NCBI GenBank assembly: GCA_040880025.1 | Contig: JBBDJD010000012.1 | Coordinates: 39,634-103,633 of the forward strand | Direction: 5' to 3' | DNA length: 64,000 nt | From: RCIO01 sp040880025 | Lineage (GTDB): Bacteria; Pseudomonadota; Alphaproteobacteria; Rhizobiales; Rhizobiaceae | Shown: in pieces, positions 1 to 10,960 of the stretch | Numbering within the stretch: position 1 is the stretch's first letter | Layout of the letters: every line of letters starts with the position of its first letter | Notes under the pieces: model-generated | Told to the model about the DNA's origin: nothing | What the model saw: only the letters and a program-made list of their open reading frames with translations | The model's database searches: none | Translations under genes and position numbers: made by a program

Positions 1-462
1 GGCCTGGAATTCGGCCGCTCGCGCATCCGCGACTTCCAGGACGCGGCCACAGCGCTCACGGAAGCGGTCAAGGCCGCGATCCCGCTGGACCATCCCGACG
101 ATGCCGACCTCGCCTTTCTCTATGGCTCGATCCTTACCGACGGCCGTGACGGCTCCGGCGGCGTGGCGACGAAAAACATCTGCGTCTTCGCCGACGCCCA
201 GATCGACCGCTCGCCGACGGGCTCGGGCGTCACCGCGCGCCTCGCCGCCATGCATGCCCGCGGTGGCGTGCAGCCCGGCGAACAACGGCTGTTTGAAAGC
301 ATCACGGGCTCGCATTTCACCAGCTCCGTTGCCGGTGAAACGAAGGCGGGCAGCTATGACGCCGTCACCGTCCGAGTCTCCGGCCGGGCGCATTACACCG
401 GCCGTGCGGAGTTCACCCTCGATGATGACGACGAGCTCGGACGGGGATTCCTGTTGCGTTGA
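1..462 (+). CDS. proline racemase family protein, probable trans-3-hydroxy-L-proline dehydratase (C-terminal part, 5' cut by window)
   Basis: The reading frame is open from base 1 to a TGA at 460-462, so only the last 153 residues are present. The hallmark C-terminal motif of the proline racemase fold is visible as DRSPTGSGVTARLA. True proline racemases and 4-hydroxyproline epimerases have Cys in the third position after DRS (DRSPCGTG); here it is Thr, which in this family marks trans-3-hydroxy-L-proline dehydratases that eliminate water to give 1-pyrroline-2-carboxylate. The N-terminal catalytic Cys lies outside the window, so the reaction is inferred from one residue. The gene is followed by cysK with a gap of 109 bp. 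Confidence 0.85.
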   Translation, partial: GLEFGRSRIRDFQDAATALTEAVKAAIPLDHPDDADLAFLYGSILTDGRDGSGGVATKNICVFADAQIDRSPTGSGVTARLAAMHARGGVQPGEQRLFESITGSHFTSSVAGETKAGSYDAVTVRVSGRAHYTGRAEFTLDDDDELGRGFLLR

Positions 463-571
463 GTGGGTCCGGTTCGACCGTTGTTGACCGCAATTTTGCC
501 GTTCCGGCAACGCCATGCCTTGGCAGCGCGGCCTGGGCGCGCGATCATGTGGCCGAATTTGGAGGAACACC

Positions 572-1536
<965 letters not shown>

Positions 1537-1540
<4 letters not shown>

Positions 1541-2178
1541 CGGACCTGCGGACCGTAACCGTCGAGGCCGTCAGTACCGGCAGGGCGGCGCCCATAGCGA
1601 CCAAGTCCGGCTTGTCGGGCATCGACAAGCGCCCGCATGCGGGCCGTGTAGCCATCCACCGACTTGGCCTCGACGGCGATGTGATCGTCGACACCGAAAA
1701 TCACGGCGGCGTCGACCAGGCGGTCTATTGCTATTGCCGCTCCGACTATGACTGGTGGCAGGGCGAACTGGGCCGCGAGCTGCCGGCGGGCAGCTTCGGC
1801 GAAAACTTGACGCTGGCCGGCATGGCGAGCGCCGACGCCGCCGTTGGCGACAGGCTGGCCGGCGACGGTCTCGTGCTTGAGGTCACCTCGCCGCGCATCC
1901 CCTGCGCAACCTTTGCCGCCCACATGGGCGACAGGCAATTCGTCTCACGGTTCTTCCGCGCCAACCGAACGGGCTTCTACTGCCGCGTCATCGCCGAAGG
2001 TTCGCTCGCGGCGGGAGACCGGCTGGCGCATGTTCCTTTCAGCGGCCGGCGTGTTCCCGTGTCGGAACTGGTCGAGCGATATGGCGACCGCAATCTCGAT
2101 GCCGATACTGTCGCCCGCTTTCTGGCCGCGCCGGCGCATCACAAGCTGCATGCCGAACTCGCCGAGCGCTACGGCTAG
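1537..2178 (+). CDS. MOSC domain-containing protein, YiiM type
   Basis: 213 residues starting with GTG inside the cysK stop (GTGA overlap). It has the MOSC beta-barrel features of the YiiM branch: N-terminal SGIDKRP, HGGVDQAVYCY, GSFGENLTLAGM, and the cysteine-bearing SPRIPCATFAAHMG. MOSC domains carry sulfur or act on molybdenum-cofactor-type substrates; YiiM proteins reduce N-hydroxylated bases such as 6-hydroxylaminopurine. Linkage to cysteine synthase suggests sulfur handling, but no substrate can be read from the sequence. Confidence 0.85.
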
Positions 2179-2252
2179 CCGCGACGCATTTGTCTTTATT
2201 CCTCGGCGGCGGCAGAATGCGTGACCCGCCTTGACGGCGGTTCGGGAGGAGC

Positions 2253-4042
2253 ATGGACAGACGCCTTTTCACGGGCCGGGCGGCGATATTCGTCGCTGTC
2301 ATCATCGTGACCGCCGCAGGCAGCATCGCTGCCTGGATCGCCGCGCTTGAAACCGGCCGCCGCACCGTCGCTGCCGCGCTCGACAACGAGATCGGCGTGC
2401 TCGCTCGTTCGGTGGAAAGCGAGATCGAACGCTTCCGCCACCTGCCTGCCGTTATCGGACGCGACGGCCGGATAGTGGCGGCTTTGACCTCCGGCAGCCC
2501 GGCCAGCGCCGACGCCGCCAACCGCTATCTGGCCGAAATCCGTGCCGAGACAAGCGCCGACGAGCTCTACATCATGACGCCGGACGGGCTCACGGTCGCG
2601 GCCAGCAATCACGCGGAGCCGCTGGGTTTCGTCGGCAAGAACTACCGTTTCCGCCCCTATTTTCAGGACGCGCTGGCAAGCGGAGAAGGACGCTATTACG
2701 CCGTTGGCGTCACCACCGGCCGCCCCGGCTATTTCCTCTCCTCAGCCGTCCGTGATGGCGGCCGCGTGATTGGCGTCGCGGTGGTCAAGGTCGATATGGC
2801 GGGCATCGAGGCGACCTGGCGCAATTCCTCCATTTTCGTCGTTCTGGCCGATGCCGAGGGCGTCGTCTTCATCGCCGGCCATGCGCCGTGGAAGTACCGG
2901 CCGCTCCATCCGCTGAGCGATACGGCCCTCGACGATATCGCCCGCACCCGCAAATATGACGGCATCGACCTCGCCACCGCCGAACCGATCTTCAGTTCCG
3001 GCATCGGGGTTCCGGAAGACGCGGTGATTGGGGACGCCGGGCAGCGCCATCTGCTGCGCTCGGCCGGAATCGAGGCCGACGGCTGGCGGCTGATCGGCGC
3101 CCGCAGCCTTGCGCCGGTGGAAGCGAACGCGCTGCTCCTCGCCGGCATGGCCGCTCTCGTCGGCATGCTCGCCTGCTCGGTCGGCTTTTATCTGCACCAG
3201 CGCCGCCAGCTCGTCCGCGCCAAGCTTGACGAGCATGAAAGGCTGGAGCGTCGCGTGGTCGAGCGCACCGCCGAACTCAATCGCGAGATCGAGGAACGCC
3301 GCCACGCCGAGGATGAGCTTCGCGCCGCCCAGGAAACGCTCATCCAGACCGCCAAGCTGGCCGCGCTGGGACGCATGTCGGCGGCGATCGTCCACGAGGT
3401 CAGCCAGCCCCTTTCGGCGCTGGAAAACACGCTGGCCACGGCTGGCGTTCTGGCCGAGCGCGGCGAAGCGGCGGCCGCTGGCGGCAAGATGATCTCGGCG
3501 CGCGAACTGACCCGTCGCATCCAGCGCACGATCAAGCTGTTGCGCTCATTCGCCCGCAAGGAGTCCGGCCTGCGGGAACGGGTCGCGGTCGACAAAAGCA
3601 TGGCCGAGGCGGTCGAACTCGCCCGCCACCGCGCCGACCAGGAAAACGTCGCGATCGAATTGGCGCATGCGCCGGACCTCACGGTCATGGCCAATGCGGT
3701 GCGGTTGGAGCAGGTCATCCTCAACCTTGTCGTCAACGCGCTCGATGCCGTGGCTGGAGCACGCGCGCCGACTATTCGCCTTTCGGCTATCAGGACTGGC
3801 GACATGGTCGAGATCAGGGTCAGCGACAACGGACCGGGCATTCCGGCGGCGCTGCGCGAGCGCATCGCGGAACCCTTCTTCACGACCAAGGAAACCGGCG
3901 AGGGGCTGGGTCTCGGCCTGTCCATTTCCCGCGCCATCATCGGCGAATTCGGCGGATCGCTGACTTTCGACAGCGAGGAAGGCGCCGGCTCGACCTTCGT
4001 GATCGCTCTGCCGGCGGCCGCGACGATGCGGGAGGCCGCCGA

Positions 4043-4046
<4 letters not shown>
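2253..4046 (+). CDS. dctB: DctB-type sensor histidine kinase
   Basis: 597 residues. An N-terminal membrane helix (about 10-30) and a second one (about 292-312) enclose a large periplasmic sensor region with the look of a double PDC/Cache domain. Then come a coiled-coil linker (ERLERRVVERTAELN), the HisKA box with phospho-acceptor His381 (AAIVHEVSQPLSALE), and a HATPase_c domain (NLVVNALDA, DNGPGIP, GLGLGLSIS). This is the architecture of C4-dicarboxylate sensor DctB. It overlaps the response-regulator gene by 4 bp. The TRAP transporter downstream is of the TAXI type, so the ligand may differ from succinate-type acids. RBS GGGAGGA precedes the ATG. Confidence 0.88.
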
Positions 4047-5395
<1,349 letters not shown>

Positions 5396-5406
5396 TCCGG
5401 CAAGTT

Positions 5407-5422
5407 TCCGCCAGCCGGCGGA
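5407..5422. promoter_or_regulatory. candidate upstream activator palindrome 1
   Basis: Perfect inverted repeat TCCGCC-N4-GGCGGA, about 100 bp upstream of the sigma-54 -24 element. Position and spacing suit an enhancer site for the DctD-like activator. It could also be the 3' hairpin of the regulator gene; no T-run follows. Confidence 0.35.
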
Positions 5423-5430
5423 GCCGATTG

Positions 5431-5444
5431 GGCGGGATTCCGCC
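5431..5444. promoter_or_regulatory. candidate upstream activator palindrome 2
   Basis: Perfect inverted repeat GGCGG-GATT-CCGCC, centred 23 bp (about two helical turns) from the first palindrome and about 77 bp upstream of the -24 element. Tandem palindromes on the same helix face are usual for DctD/NtrC-type activators. Confidence 0.4.
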
Positions 5445-5520
5445 GCGCGCCGGGGCGGGTCGACCGCTTGTTCCCGCGCATGTCCTTGAAACGCAACGCT
5501 CTGGCGCCAGATTCATGAAC

Positions 5521-5536
5521 TGGCACACGCCGTGCA
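5521..5536 (+). promoter_or_regulatory. sigma-54 (-24/-12) promoter of the TAXI TRAP operon
   Basis: TGGCACACGCCGTGCA matches the RpoN consensus TGGCAC-N5-TTGCA at all but one position (G for T), with the invariant GG (5522-5523) and GC (5534-5535) exactly 10 bp apart. Expected transcription start is near 5547, about 50 bp before the ATG at 5598. The sigma-54 activator gene lies immediately upstream. Confidence 0.85.
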
Positions 5537-5597
5537 AGGCGTTTGCCGGCTTGCCGTCCGCTTTCGCGCCGGCAGGGAGGAAACCAGGGAGGTCTCT

Positions 5598-6554
5598 ATG
5601 AAATCCACCACCATGAAACTGCTCGCCGCGGGCGCAGTCGCGCTGTCGCTCGGCTCCGCCACCGTCAGCGCCAAGGCGCAGGAGTTCATCAACGTGCTCA
5701 CCGGCGGCACGTCGGGCGTCTACTATCCGCTCGGCGCCGCGCTTGCAGACATCTATGGCAAGAACATCGAGGGCGTGCAGACGCAGGTTCAGTCAACCAA
5801 GGCGTCGGTCGAAAACCTCAACCTGCTGCAGCAGGGCCGTGGCGAGATCGCATTCGCCCTCGGCGATTCCGTCAAGTCGGCCTGGGAAGGCGACGAGGAA
5901 GCCGGCTTCCCGGCCAAGCTGGAAAAGCTGCGCGGCATCGCCGCCATCTATCCAAACTACATCCAGATCGTCGCCAGCAAGGAATCCGGCATTACCGATT
6001 TCGAGGGCCTCAAGGGCAAGAGCCTGTCGGTCGGCGCGCCCGCCTCGGGCACCGAGCTCAACGCGCGTCGCATCTTCTCCGCGCTCGGCATGAGCTATGA
6101 CGACCTCGGCAAGACCGAATACCTGCCCTTCGGCGAGTCGGTCGAGCTGATCAAGAACCGCCAGCTCGACGCCACCCTGCAGTCGGCCGGCCTTGGCGTC
6201 GCGTCGATCAAGGATCTTGCCGTCTCGCTGCCGGTGACCATGGTCGCCGTACCGGAATCGGTTGCAGGGACTCTGGGCGCGCCGTTCCTCGCCGCCACGA
6301 TCCCCGCCGGCACCTATGACGGCCAGACCGAGGACGTGCCGACGCTGGCGATCACCAACATCCTCGTCACCCATTCCGACGTGTCGGATGAGGTCGCCTA
6401 CCAGATGACCAAGCAGCTGTTCGAGAACCTCGACGACATGGTCGCCGCGCATGCCGCGGCCAAGGCCATCACGGCTGAAGGCGGACCGAACGGCATTCCG
6501 GTCCCGCTGCATCCGGGTGCGGAGCGCTACTACAAGGAAATGGGCCTTTTGTAG
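5598..6554 (+). CDS. TAXI family TRAP transporter solute-binding protein
   Basis: 318-residue periplasmic protein with a Sec signal peptide (cleavage probably after AKA at about residue 28). The mature start is typical of TAXI proteins: a GGTSGVYYPLGAALADIYG segment near residue 40, then a QVQSTKASVENLNLL segment. It captures a small organic anion, possibly a dicarboxylate or amino acid, for the fused permease downstream. The ATG at 5598 has GGGAGGT upstream and starts the signal peptide; the frame stays open further upstream but only across the promoter. A sigma-54 promoter precedes it and a terminator follows it. Confidence 0.93.
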   Translation: MKSTTMKLLAAGAVALSLGSATVSAKAQEFINVLTGGTSGVYYPLGAALADIYGKNIEGVQTQVQSTKASVENLNLLQQGRGEIAFALGDSVKSAWEGDEEAGFPAKLEKLRGIAAIYPNYIQIVASKESGITDFEGLKGKSLSVGAPASGTELNARRIFSALGMSYDDLGKTEYLPFGESVELIKNRQLDATLQSAGLGVASIKDLAVSLPVTMVAVPESVAGTLGAPFLAATIPAGTYDGQTEDVPTLAITNILVTHSDVSDEVAYQMTKQLFENLDDMVAAHAAAKAITAEGGPNGIPVPLHPGAERYYKEMGLL

Positions 6555-6564
6555 GGCTCATGGC

Positions 6565-6600
6565 ACGGGGTCGGCTTTTCGCCGGCCCCGTTTTTCTTTC
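6565..6600 (+). terminator. intrinsic terminator/attenuator between TRAP binding protein and permease
   Basis: Stem ACGGGGTCGGC (6565-6575) pairs with GCCGGCCCCGT (6581-6591) with one G-U pair and a 5-nt loop, followed by TTTTTCTTT. Placed between the binding-protein and permease genes, it would let the binding protein be made in excess with partial read-through. Confidence 0.85.
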
Positions 6601-6630
6601 CGATCCCCGAATTCGGTTGTAGCTTGAGCG

Positions 6631-8745
6631 ATGGCTGAAACCGCCAACGACCCGGATGCCGTTACCGCGGCGATCCACGATCCCACGCATGGCAGCTTTC
6701 CGCTGAGCCGTGAGGGCAAGGTCCTGTTCTGGATAGCCTTTGCCTTTTCGATCTATCAGATCGGCACCGCCATGCATGTCATCAACCTGCCGAGCCAGGT
6801 TGTGCGCGCATTCCATGTCGGCTTCCTGATGCTGCTGGCATTCCCGCTTGTCGCGGCCATGCGCGGCAAATCCGTTCCGTGGCGCGCCGCCGCCTGGACG
6901 CTTGCGATGGCGGGTGTGGCTGTCGCCATCTATCAATATGTCGAATATCAGCCGCTGATCCTGCGTGCCGGTTTCCCGACCGATCTCGACATAATCTTCG
7001 GCGTGGTCGCGCTTGTCTGCGTCTTTGCCGCCGCCTGGATCATCATGGGACCGGCATTGCCGATCATTTCGGGCCTGTTCCTCGCCTATTGCCTGTTCGG
7101 GCAGTATCTGCCGCGCCCGCTCAATCATCGCGGCTACGCCTTCGAGCAGGTCATTGACCACATGGCCTACGGCACGGAGGGCATTTACGGCATTCCCGTC
7201 TATGTGTCGGCGACCTACATCTTCCTGTTCATCCTCTTCGGCGCCTTCCTTGAGCGCGCCGGCATGATCAGGCTGTTCACCGATGTCTCGCTCGGCCTCG
7301 TCGGCCACGCAAAGGGCGGACCGGCCAAGGTGTCGGTCATCTCGTCGGGCCTGATGGGCACCATCTCCGGCTCCGGTGTCGCCAATGTCGTCACCACCGG
7401 CCAGTTCACCATCCCGCTGATGAAGCGCTTCGGCTACCGCGCCGCCTTCGCCGGCGGCGTGGAATCCACCGCCTCGATGGGCGGCCAGATCATGCCGCCG
7501 GTCATGGGCGCCGTCGCCTTCATCATGGCCGAGACGCTCGGCGTCGAATATTACGAGGTGGTCGAGGCGGCCATCATCCCGGCCATGCTCTATTTCGCCT
7601 CCGCCTTCTGGATGGTGCATCTGGAAGCCGGCAAGCGCAGCCTGCTCGGCCTGCCCCGCGCCGAACTTCCCTCCGCTCTCAAGGCGATCCGCGACGGCTG
7701 GTATCTCGTCCTGCCACTGGCCGCGCTCGTCTATCTCTTGTTCTCCGGCTACACGCCGCTTTTCGCCGGCACCATCGGACTGTCCTTCACCGTGCTTCTC
7801 ATCCTGGGGGGCTCGGTTGCGATCGGTCTGCCCTCGCAGGCGCTTCGCATCATTTTCTGGATCGGGCTTGGCCTGATCGCCGCGAGCTTCTTCCGCTATG
7901 GCATCAATGTCGTTCTGGCGCTGGCCGCGGCCCTGATCGCCGCCAACCTCGTTGTCGACGGCGGTCGAAAGACCCTGGCTATCTGCCGCGACGCTCTCGC
8001 CGAGGGCGCCAAGACGGCGCTGCCCGTCGGTGTCGCTTGCGCCGTGGTCGGCATCATCATCGGCACCATGACGCTCACCGGCCTCGCCAACACGTGCGGC
8101 CAGTACATCGTCTCGGTCGGGGAGAATTCGCTGTTCCTGTCGCTGGTGCTCACCATGATCACCTGTCTGATCCTGGGAATGGGCATCCCGACCATTCCCA
8201 ACTACATCATCACCTCGACCATCGCAGGCCCGGCGCTGCTCGAACTCGGCGTGCCGCTGATCGTCAGCCACATGTTCGTGTTCTATTTCGGCATCCTTGC
8301 CGATCTCACGCCTCCGGTGGCATTGGCCTGTTTCGCAGCTGCGCCAATCGCGCGCGAGAGCGGCCTGAAGATTTCCTTCGAGGCGATCAAGATCGCCGCC
8401 GCCGGTTTCGTCATTCCCTTCATGGCGGTCTACACGCCGGCACTGATGCTGCAGGACGGCGGGCCGTTGGCCGAGGCGATCGGCTACTGGCCCGCGGTCG
8501 CCTACATCGTCTTCAAGACGGCGCTTTCGATCGGCCTGTGGGGTATCGCGGTAATAGGCTTCCTGCGCGCCCGGCTTGCGATTTGGGAGCGTGTCCTCGC
8601 CGCCGCGGCGGCCTTCACCCTGGTTGCCGCACTCCCTGCCACTGACGAGATCGGCCTTGCGCTCGCCGCCATCGTCTTCGGCCTGCACTGGTACCGGACC
8701 CGCGTTCCCGCGGCTTCCTCCCCGGCCAAGCAGGCCGGCGAATAG
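6631..8745 (+). CDS. TRAP transporter fused permease subunit (DctQM), TAXI type
   Basis: 704-residue polytopic inner-membrane protein. An N-terminal block of about five helices corresponds to the small DctQ part; the rest is DctM-like, with the conserved stretch SSGLMGTISGSGVANVVTTG (about residues 237-256), ESTASMGGQIMPPVMGA, and near the C-terminus GMGIPTIPNYI and FYFGILADLTPPVALA. These mark the 4TM/12TM-fused TRAP permeases that work with TAXI binding proteins and couple uptake to a cation gradient. It follows the terminator and is 3 bp from the DUF1850 gene. Confidence 0.93.
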   Translation: MAETANDPDAVTAAIHDPTHGSFPLSREGKVLFWIAFAFSIYQIGTAMHVINLPSQVVRAFHVGFLMLLAFPLVAAMRGKSVPWRAAAWTLAMAGVAVAIYQYVEYQPLILRAGFPTDLDIIFGVVALVCVFAAAWIIMGPALPIISGLFLAYCLFGQYLPRPLNHRGYAFEQVIDHMAYGTEGIYGIPVYVSATYIFLFILFGAFLERAGMIRLFTDVSLGLVGHAKGGPAKVSVISSGLMGTISGSGVANVVTTGQFTIPLMKRFGYRAAFAGGVESTASMGGQIMPPVMGAVAFIMAETLGVEYYEVVEAAIIPAMLYFASAFWMVHLEAGKRSLLGLPRAELPSALKAIRDGWYLVLPLAALVYLLFSGYTPLFAGTIGLSFTVLLILGGSVAIGLPSQALRIIFWIGLGLIAASFFRYGINVVLALAAALIAANLVVDGGRKTLAICRDALAEGAKTALPVGVACAVVGIIIGTMTLTGLANTCGQYIVSVGENSLFLSLVLTMITCLILGMGIPTIPNYIITSTIAGPALLELGVPLIVSHMFVFYFGILADLTPPVALACFAAAPIARESGLKISFEAIKIAAAGFVIPFMAVYTPALMLQDGGPLAEAIGYWPAVAYIVFKTALSIGLWGIAVIGFLRARLAIWERVLAAAAAFTLVAALPATDEIGLALAAIVFGLHWYRTRVPAASSPAKQAGE

Positions 8746-8748
8746 GCG

Positions 8749-9120
8749 ATGCCGCTCTGCATCCTCGCCGGAGCCAAGACCGTGACGATCGCGGCGGCCG
8801 CCTTCACACTGTCATGGACACATTCCGTCGAGAAGATTGAATGGCGTGAGCGCTGGGCCGTCGAAGACGGAAAACTGCGTATTACAGAATCGCGTGTGCA
8901 GGGGTCGGGCGCCGGCATGGACCCGCCCGAGGGGTCGGTCTTCGAGGATGGCTCGTGGGTCTATCGGCCCGATCTGCCGCCGCAGGACAGGCTGCTGCTG
9001 GCGAGCTCCGGCACGACCGTCGGCGGCTGGACGCTTTGCGCGTCTGGCGATTGTACGGAAATTGGCGCGGAAGGTGCGTCAGGACCGGTCGAAATCCGGG
9101 CTTGCGAACAACCGGATTGA
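8749..9120 (+). CDS. DUF1850 domain-containing protein
   Basis: 123 residues with a hydrophobic N-terminus (probable signal peptide or anchor) and the family signature LSWTHSVEKIEWRERW near residue 22. DUF1850 genes recur beside TAXI TRAP permeases, as here (3 bp downstream), so it is probably an accessory exported protein of this transporter. Its molecular role is unknown. Confidence 0.8.
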   Translation: MPLCILAGAKTVTIAAAAFTLSWTHSVEKIEWRERWAVEDGKLRITESRVQGSGAGMDPPEGSVFEDGSWVYRPDLPPQDRLLLASSGTTVGGWTLCASGDCTEIGAEGASGPVEIRACEQPD

Positions 9121-9127
9121 GCCGGCG

Positions 9128-9283
9128 CTACTGGAACGTCGGATCCTGGCCCATGATCACCCCGCCGCGCTTGGCGCAGGCCGGTCCCGGTCCGCGCATG
9201 TAGTAGCGCTCCGGCCGGTAGCTTGGCGCCACGAACTCGCGCATGGCGCAGGCATAACGCAACATTACGTTCAAAACCGACAT
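9128..9283 (-). CDS. hypothetical 51-residue protein
   Basis: Short basic protein, convergent with the DUF1850 gene (7 bp between stops). The ATG at 9283 has GGGAACGGG upstream. It contains SYRPERYYMRGPGPACAKRG and ends GQDPTFQ. I recognise no family. A longer frame back to 9430 exists but would run through the probable promoter region. A chance ORF is possible. Confidence 0.4.
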   Translation of the reverse strand: MSVLNVMLRYACAMREFVAPSYRPERYYMRGPGPACAKRGGVIMGQDPTFQ

Positions 9284-9511
9284 CGTCCCGTTCCCTGTCT
9301 CTCGGATGTCCCTTCCGATCGCGGCGATCCTACGTGCGACTCGTGAATATCGCGTGAACGCAGTCTGGTTAATATTTCGTTCTGTCCTGAAGCTGGATGG
9401 CGGTGAGCCGCTCCGTGGGCGCGTCGCCATGCAGCCTGTCCGATTTTCCGCTGGCCGCGGATGCCGGTTTCGAAGGACCGGAATTTCGTTCTGAATCCAT
9501 GTGGTCGCGCG

Positions 9512-9536
9512 GGAACAAGCATGCCTCTGCGGCGTT
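9512..9536 (+). promoter_or_regulatory. EcfG (RpoE2)-type general stress promoter
   Basis: GGAAC at 9512-9516 and CGTT at 9533-9536 are separated by 16 bp, matching the alphaproteobacterial EcfG consensus GGAAC-N16/17-CGTT. It lies about 100 bp upstream of the ferritin-like DUF892 gene. The 350-bp stretch 9284-9633 otherwise shows no credible gene. Confidence 0.7.
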
Positions 9537-9633
9537 GATCGACAGGCCGGCGCGACAGCCGGTCAGCTGCGGCGTTCCGCCAGGCAGCCCCACTACACAA
9601 CGAATGGTCCCGCCACAAGGAAAGGCAAGAACA

Positions 9634-10140
9634 ATGGGTATTTTCTCCAAGGATATCAAATCGATGGACGATCTCTTCGTGCACACTCTGCGCGACATCT
9701 ACTATGCCGAGAAGCAGATCCTGAAGGCTCTGCCCAAGATGATCGACAAGGCCACCGACGCGCAACTGAAGCAGGGTCTCCAGCATCACCTGAAGGAGAC
9801 CGAAGGCCATGTCGAGCGCGTCGAGAAGGTCTTCAAGATGCACGGCGTCGAGGCCAAGGGCGTCGACTGCCCGGCCATCGACGGGATCATCAAGGAAGCC
9901 GACGAGATCATGGGTGATGTCGAGGACAAGCAGGTGCTTGACGCGGCCATTATCGCCGCCGGCCAGGCGGTCGAGCATTACGAGATGACCCGCTACGGCA
10001 CGCTCATCGAATGGGCCAGGAATCTCGGCCGCGCCGATTGCGCCGATGTGCTCAAGAAGAACCTCGACGAGGAAAAGGCAGCCGACAAGAAGCTGACCGA
10101 AATCGCCGAGAGCCGGGTCAATCTGCAGGCCGCGGAATAG
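9634..10140 (+). CDS. ferritin-like DUF892 (YciE/YciF type) protein
   Basis: 168 residues, all-helical, with the DUF892 pattern LRDIYYAEKQILKALPKM near the N-terminus, HHLKETEGHVERVEKVF around 49-65 and AVEHYEMTRYGTLIEWA around 112-128; the Glu/His positions are those of a four-helix ferritin-like di-iron bundle. Members are induced by osmotic and general stress. The ATG at 9634 is preferred to earlier in-frame starts: AAGGAAAGG precedes it and the family N-terminus begins there. The EcfG promoter upstream fits a stress role. Confidence 0.88.
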   Translation: MGIFSKDIKSMDDLFVHTLRDIYYAEKQILKALPKMIDKATDAQLKQGLQHHLKETEGHVERVEKVFKMHGVEAKGVDCPAIDGIIKEADEIMGDVEDKQVLDAAIIAAGQAVEHYEMTRYGTLIEWARNLGRADCADVLKKNLDEEKAADKKLTEIAESRVNLQAAE

Positions 10141-10151
10141 CTGATCCGCAG

Positions 10152-10178
10152 GGTCCGCCGGCTTCGGGTCGGCGGACC
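10152..10178. terminator. hairpin between convergent genes
   Basis: GGTCCGCCG (10152-10160) pairs perfectly with CGGCGGACC (10170-10178) over a 9-nt loop, between the stops of the DUF892 gene and the convergent ArsR gene. It lacks a T-run, so it may be a stability hairpin rather than a full intrinsic terminator. Confidence 0.5.
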
Positions 10179-10182
10179 GTAT

Positions 10183-10863
10183 TCATGCGCGGATAAGCCT
10201 CTCGAATGCACCGCGCCCCTCCGGCGTGAAACGCACCACCCGGCTGTCGGGTTCGCGGCGCGCCCATTTCAGTTCGAACATCCGGTCGAGCGCCGCCGCG
10301 CCCAGCGACCCGGCGAGGTGCGAGCGTCGCACGCTCCAGTCGAGGCAGGCGCGGCACAGCGGTCGCCGCTTCGTTTCCAGCGCGGCCACATCCACCCCGA
10401 ACGCCGCGAACCAGTCGCGCCCGCTGCCGGTCAGCGCCACGTCATCGCCTTTCGTGCTGATAAGCTGCCGTCCGGCCAAATGGTCGAACAGCGCGACGCC
10501 CTTTTCGCCTGCCAGATGATCGTAACAGACCCGCGCCTCTCGCATCGCCCCGTCGCGTGGACCGGGCCGCGCCCGTTTCGGCCCGACCGAGGCGGCCACG
10601 CCCGAGATCGCCTCCAGCATCGACGCCACCTCCGACCCGGCGAGCGCGTAATAGCGGTGGCGGCCCTGCGTCGTGACAGTCACCAGCCCTCCCTCCGTCA
10701 GCTTGGCCAGATGCGAGCTAGCGGTCGGCAGGCCGACGCCGCCCTCCAGCGCCAGTTCGCTGGCCGTGAGCGCGGTCCCGCTCATCAGCGCCGACAGCAT
10801 GTTGGCGCGGGCAGGGTCGCCCACCAGGGCGGCGATGCGCGAAAGGTCGGGTCCTTCCTTCAT
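10183..10863 (-). CDS. ArsR family transcriptional regulator
   Basis: 226 residues. A winged helix-turn-helix at about 5-80 (IAALVGDPARANMLSALMSG, LPTASSHLAKLTEGGLV, GRHRYYALAG) is followed by a Cys-containing C-terminal region (REARVCYDHLAGEKG, KRRPLCRACLDWSVRRSHLA). The pattern of Cys and His in this second half is shared by long ArsR-type regulators, but no CxCxxC arsenic or metal site of classical ArsR/SmtB is visible, so the inducer is unknown. It is divergent from a DUF1127 gene, with a palindrome between them. Confidence 0.85.
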   Translation of the reverse strand: MKEGPDLSRIAALVGDPARANMLSALMSGTALTASELALEGGVGLPTASSHLAKLTEGGLVTVTTQGRHRYYALAGSEVASMLEAISGVAASVGPKRARPGPRDGAMREARVCYDHLAGEKGVALFDHLAGRQLISTKGDDVALTGSGRDWFAAFGVDVAALETKRRPLCRACLDWSVRRSHLAGSLGAAALDRMFELKWARREPDSRVVRFTPEGRGAFERLIRA

Positions 10864-10893
10864 CCGGGTTCGCTCAATTGGCTACAGACATCA

Positions 10894-10909
10894 TTCGATC
10901 ATAGTCGAA
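10894..10909. promoter_or_regulatory. candidate ArsR-family operator
   Basis: Inverted repeat TTCGA-N6-TCGAA in the 97-bp divergent spacer between the ArsR regulator and the DUF1127 gene, flanked on both sides by CAATTG (10875-10880 and 10924-10929). Position suggests autoregulation. Confidence 0.35.
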
Positions 10910-10960
10910 GCATGCACGCGGTTCAATTGTTATGATGCGGGCATCGAGAAGGAAAGACCG

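Noticed and set aside
6469..8688. 739-codon open frame on the minus strand
   Set aside because: Antisense to the TRAP permease; composition is the mirror of membrane codons and shows no family motif.
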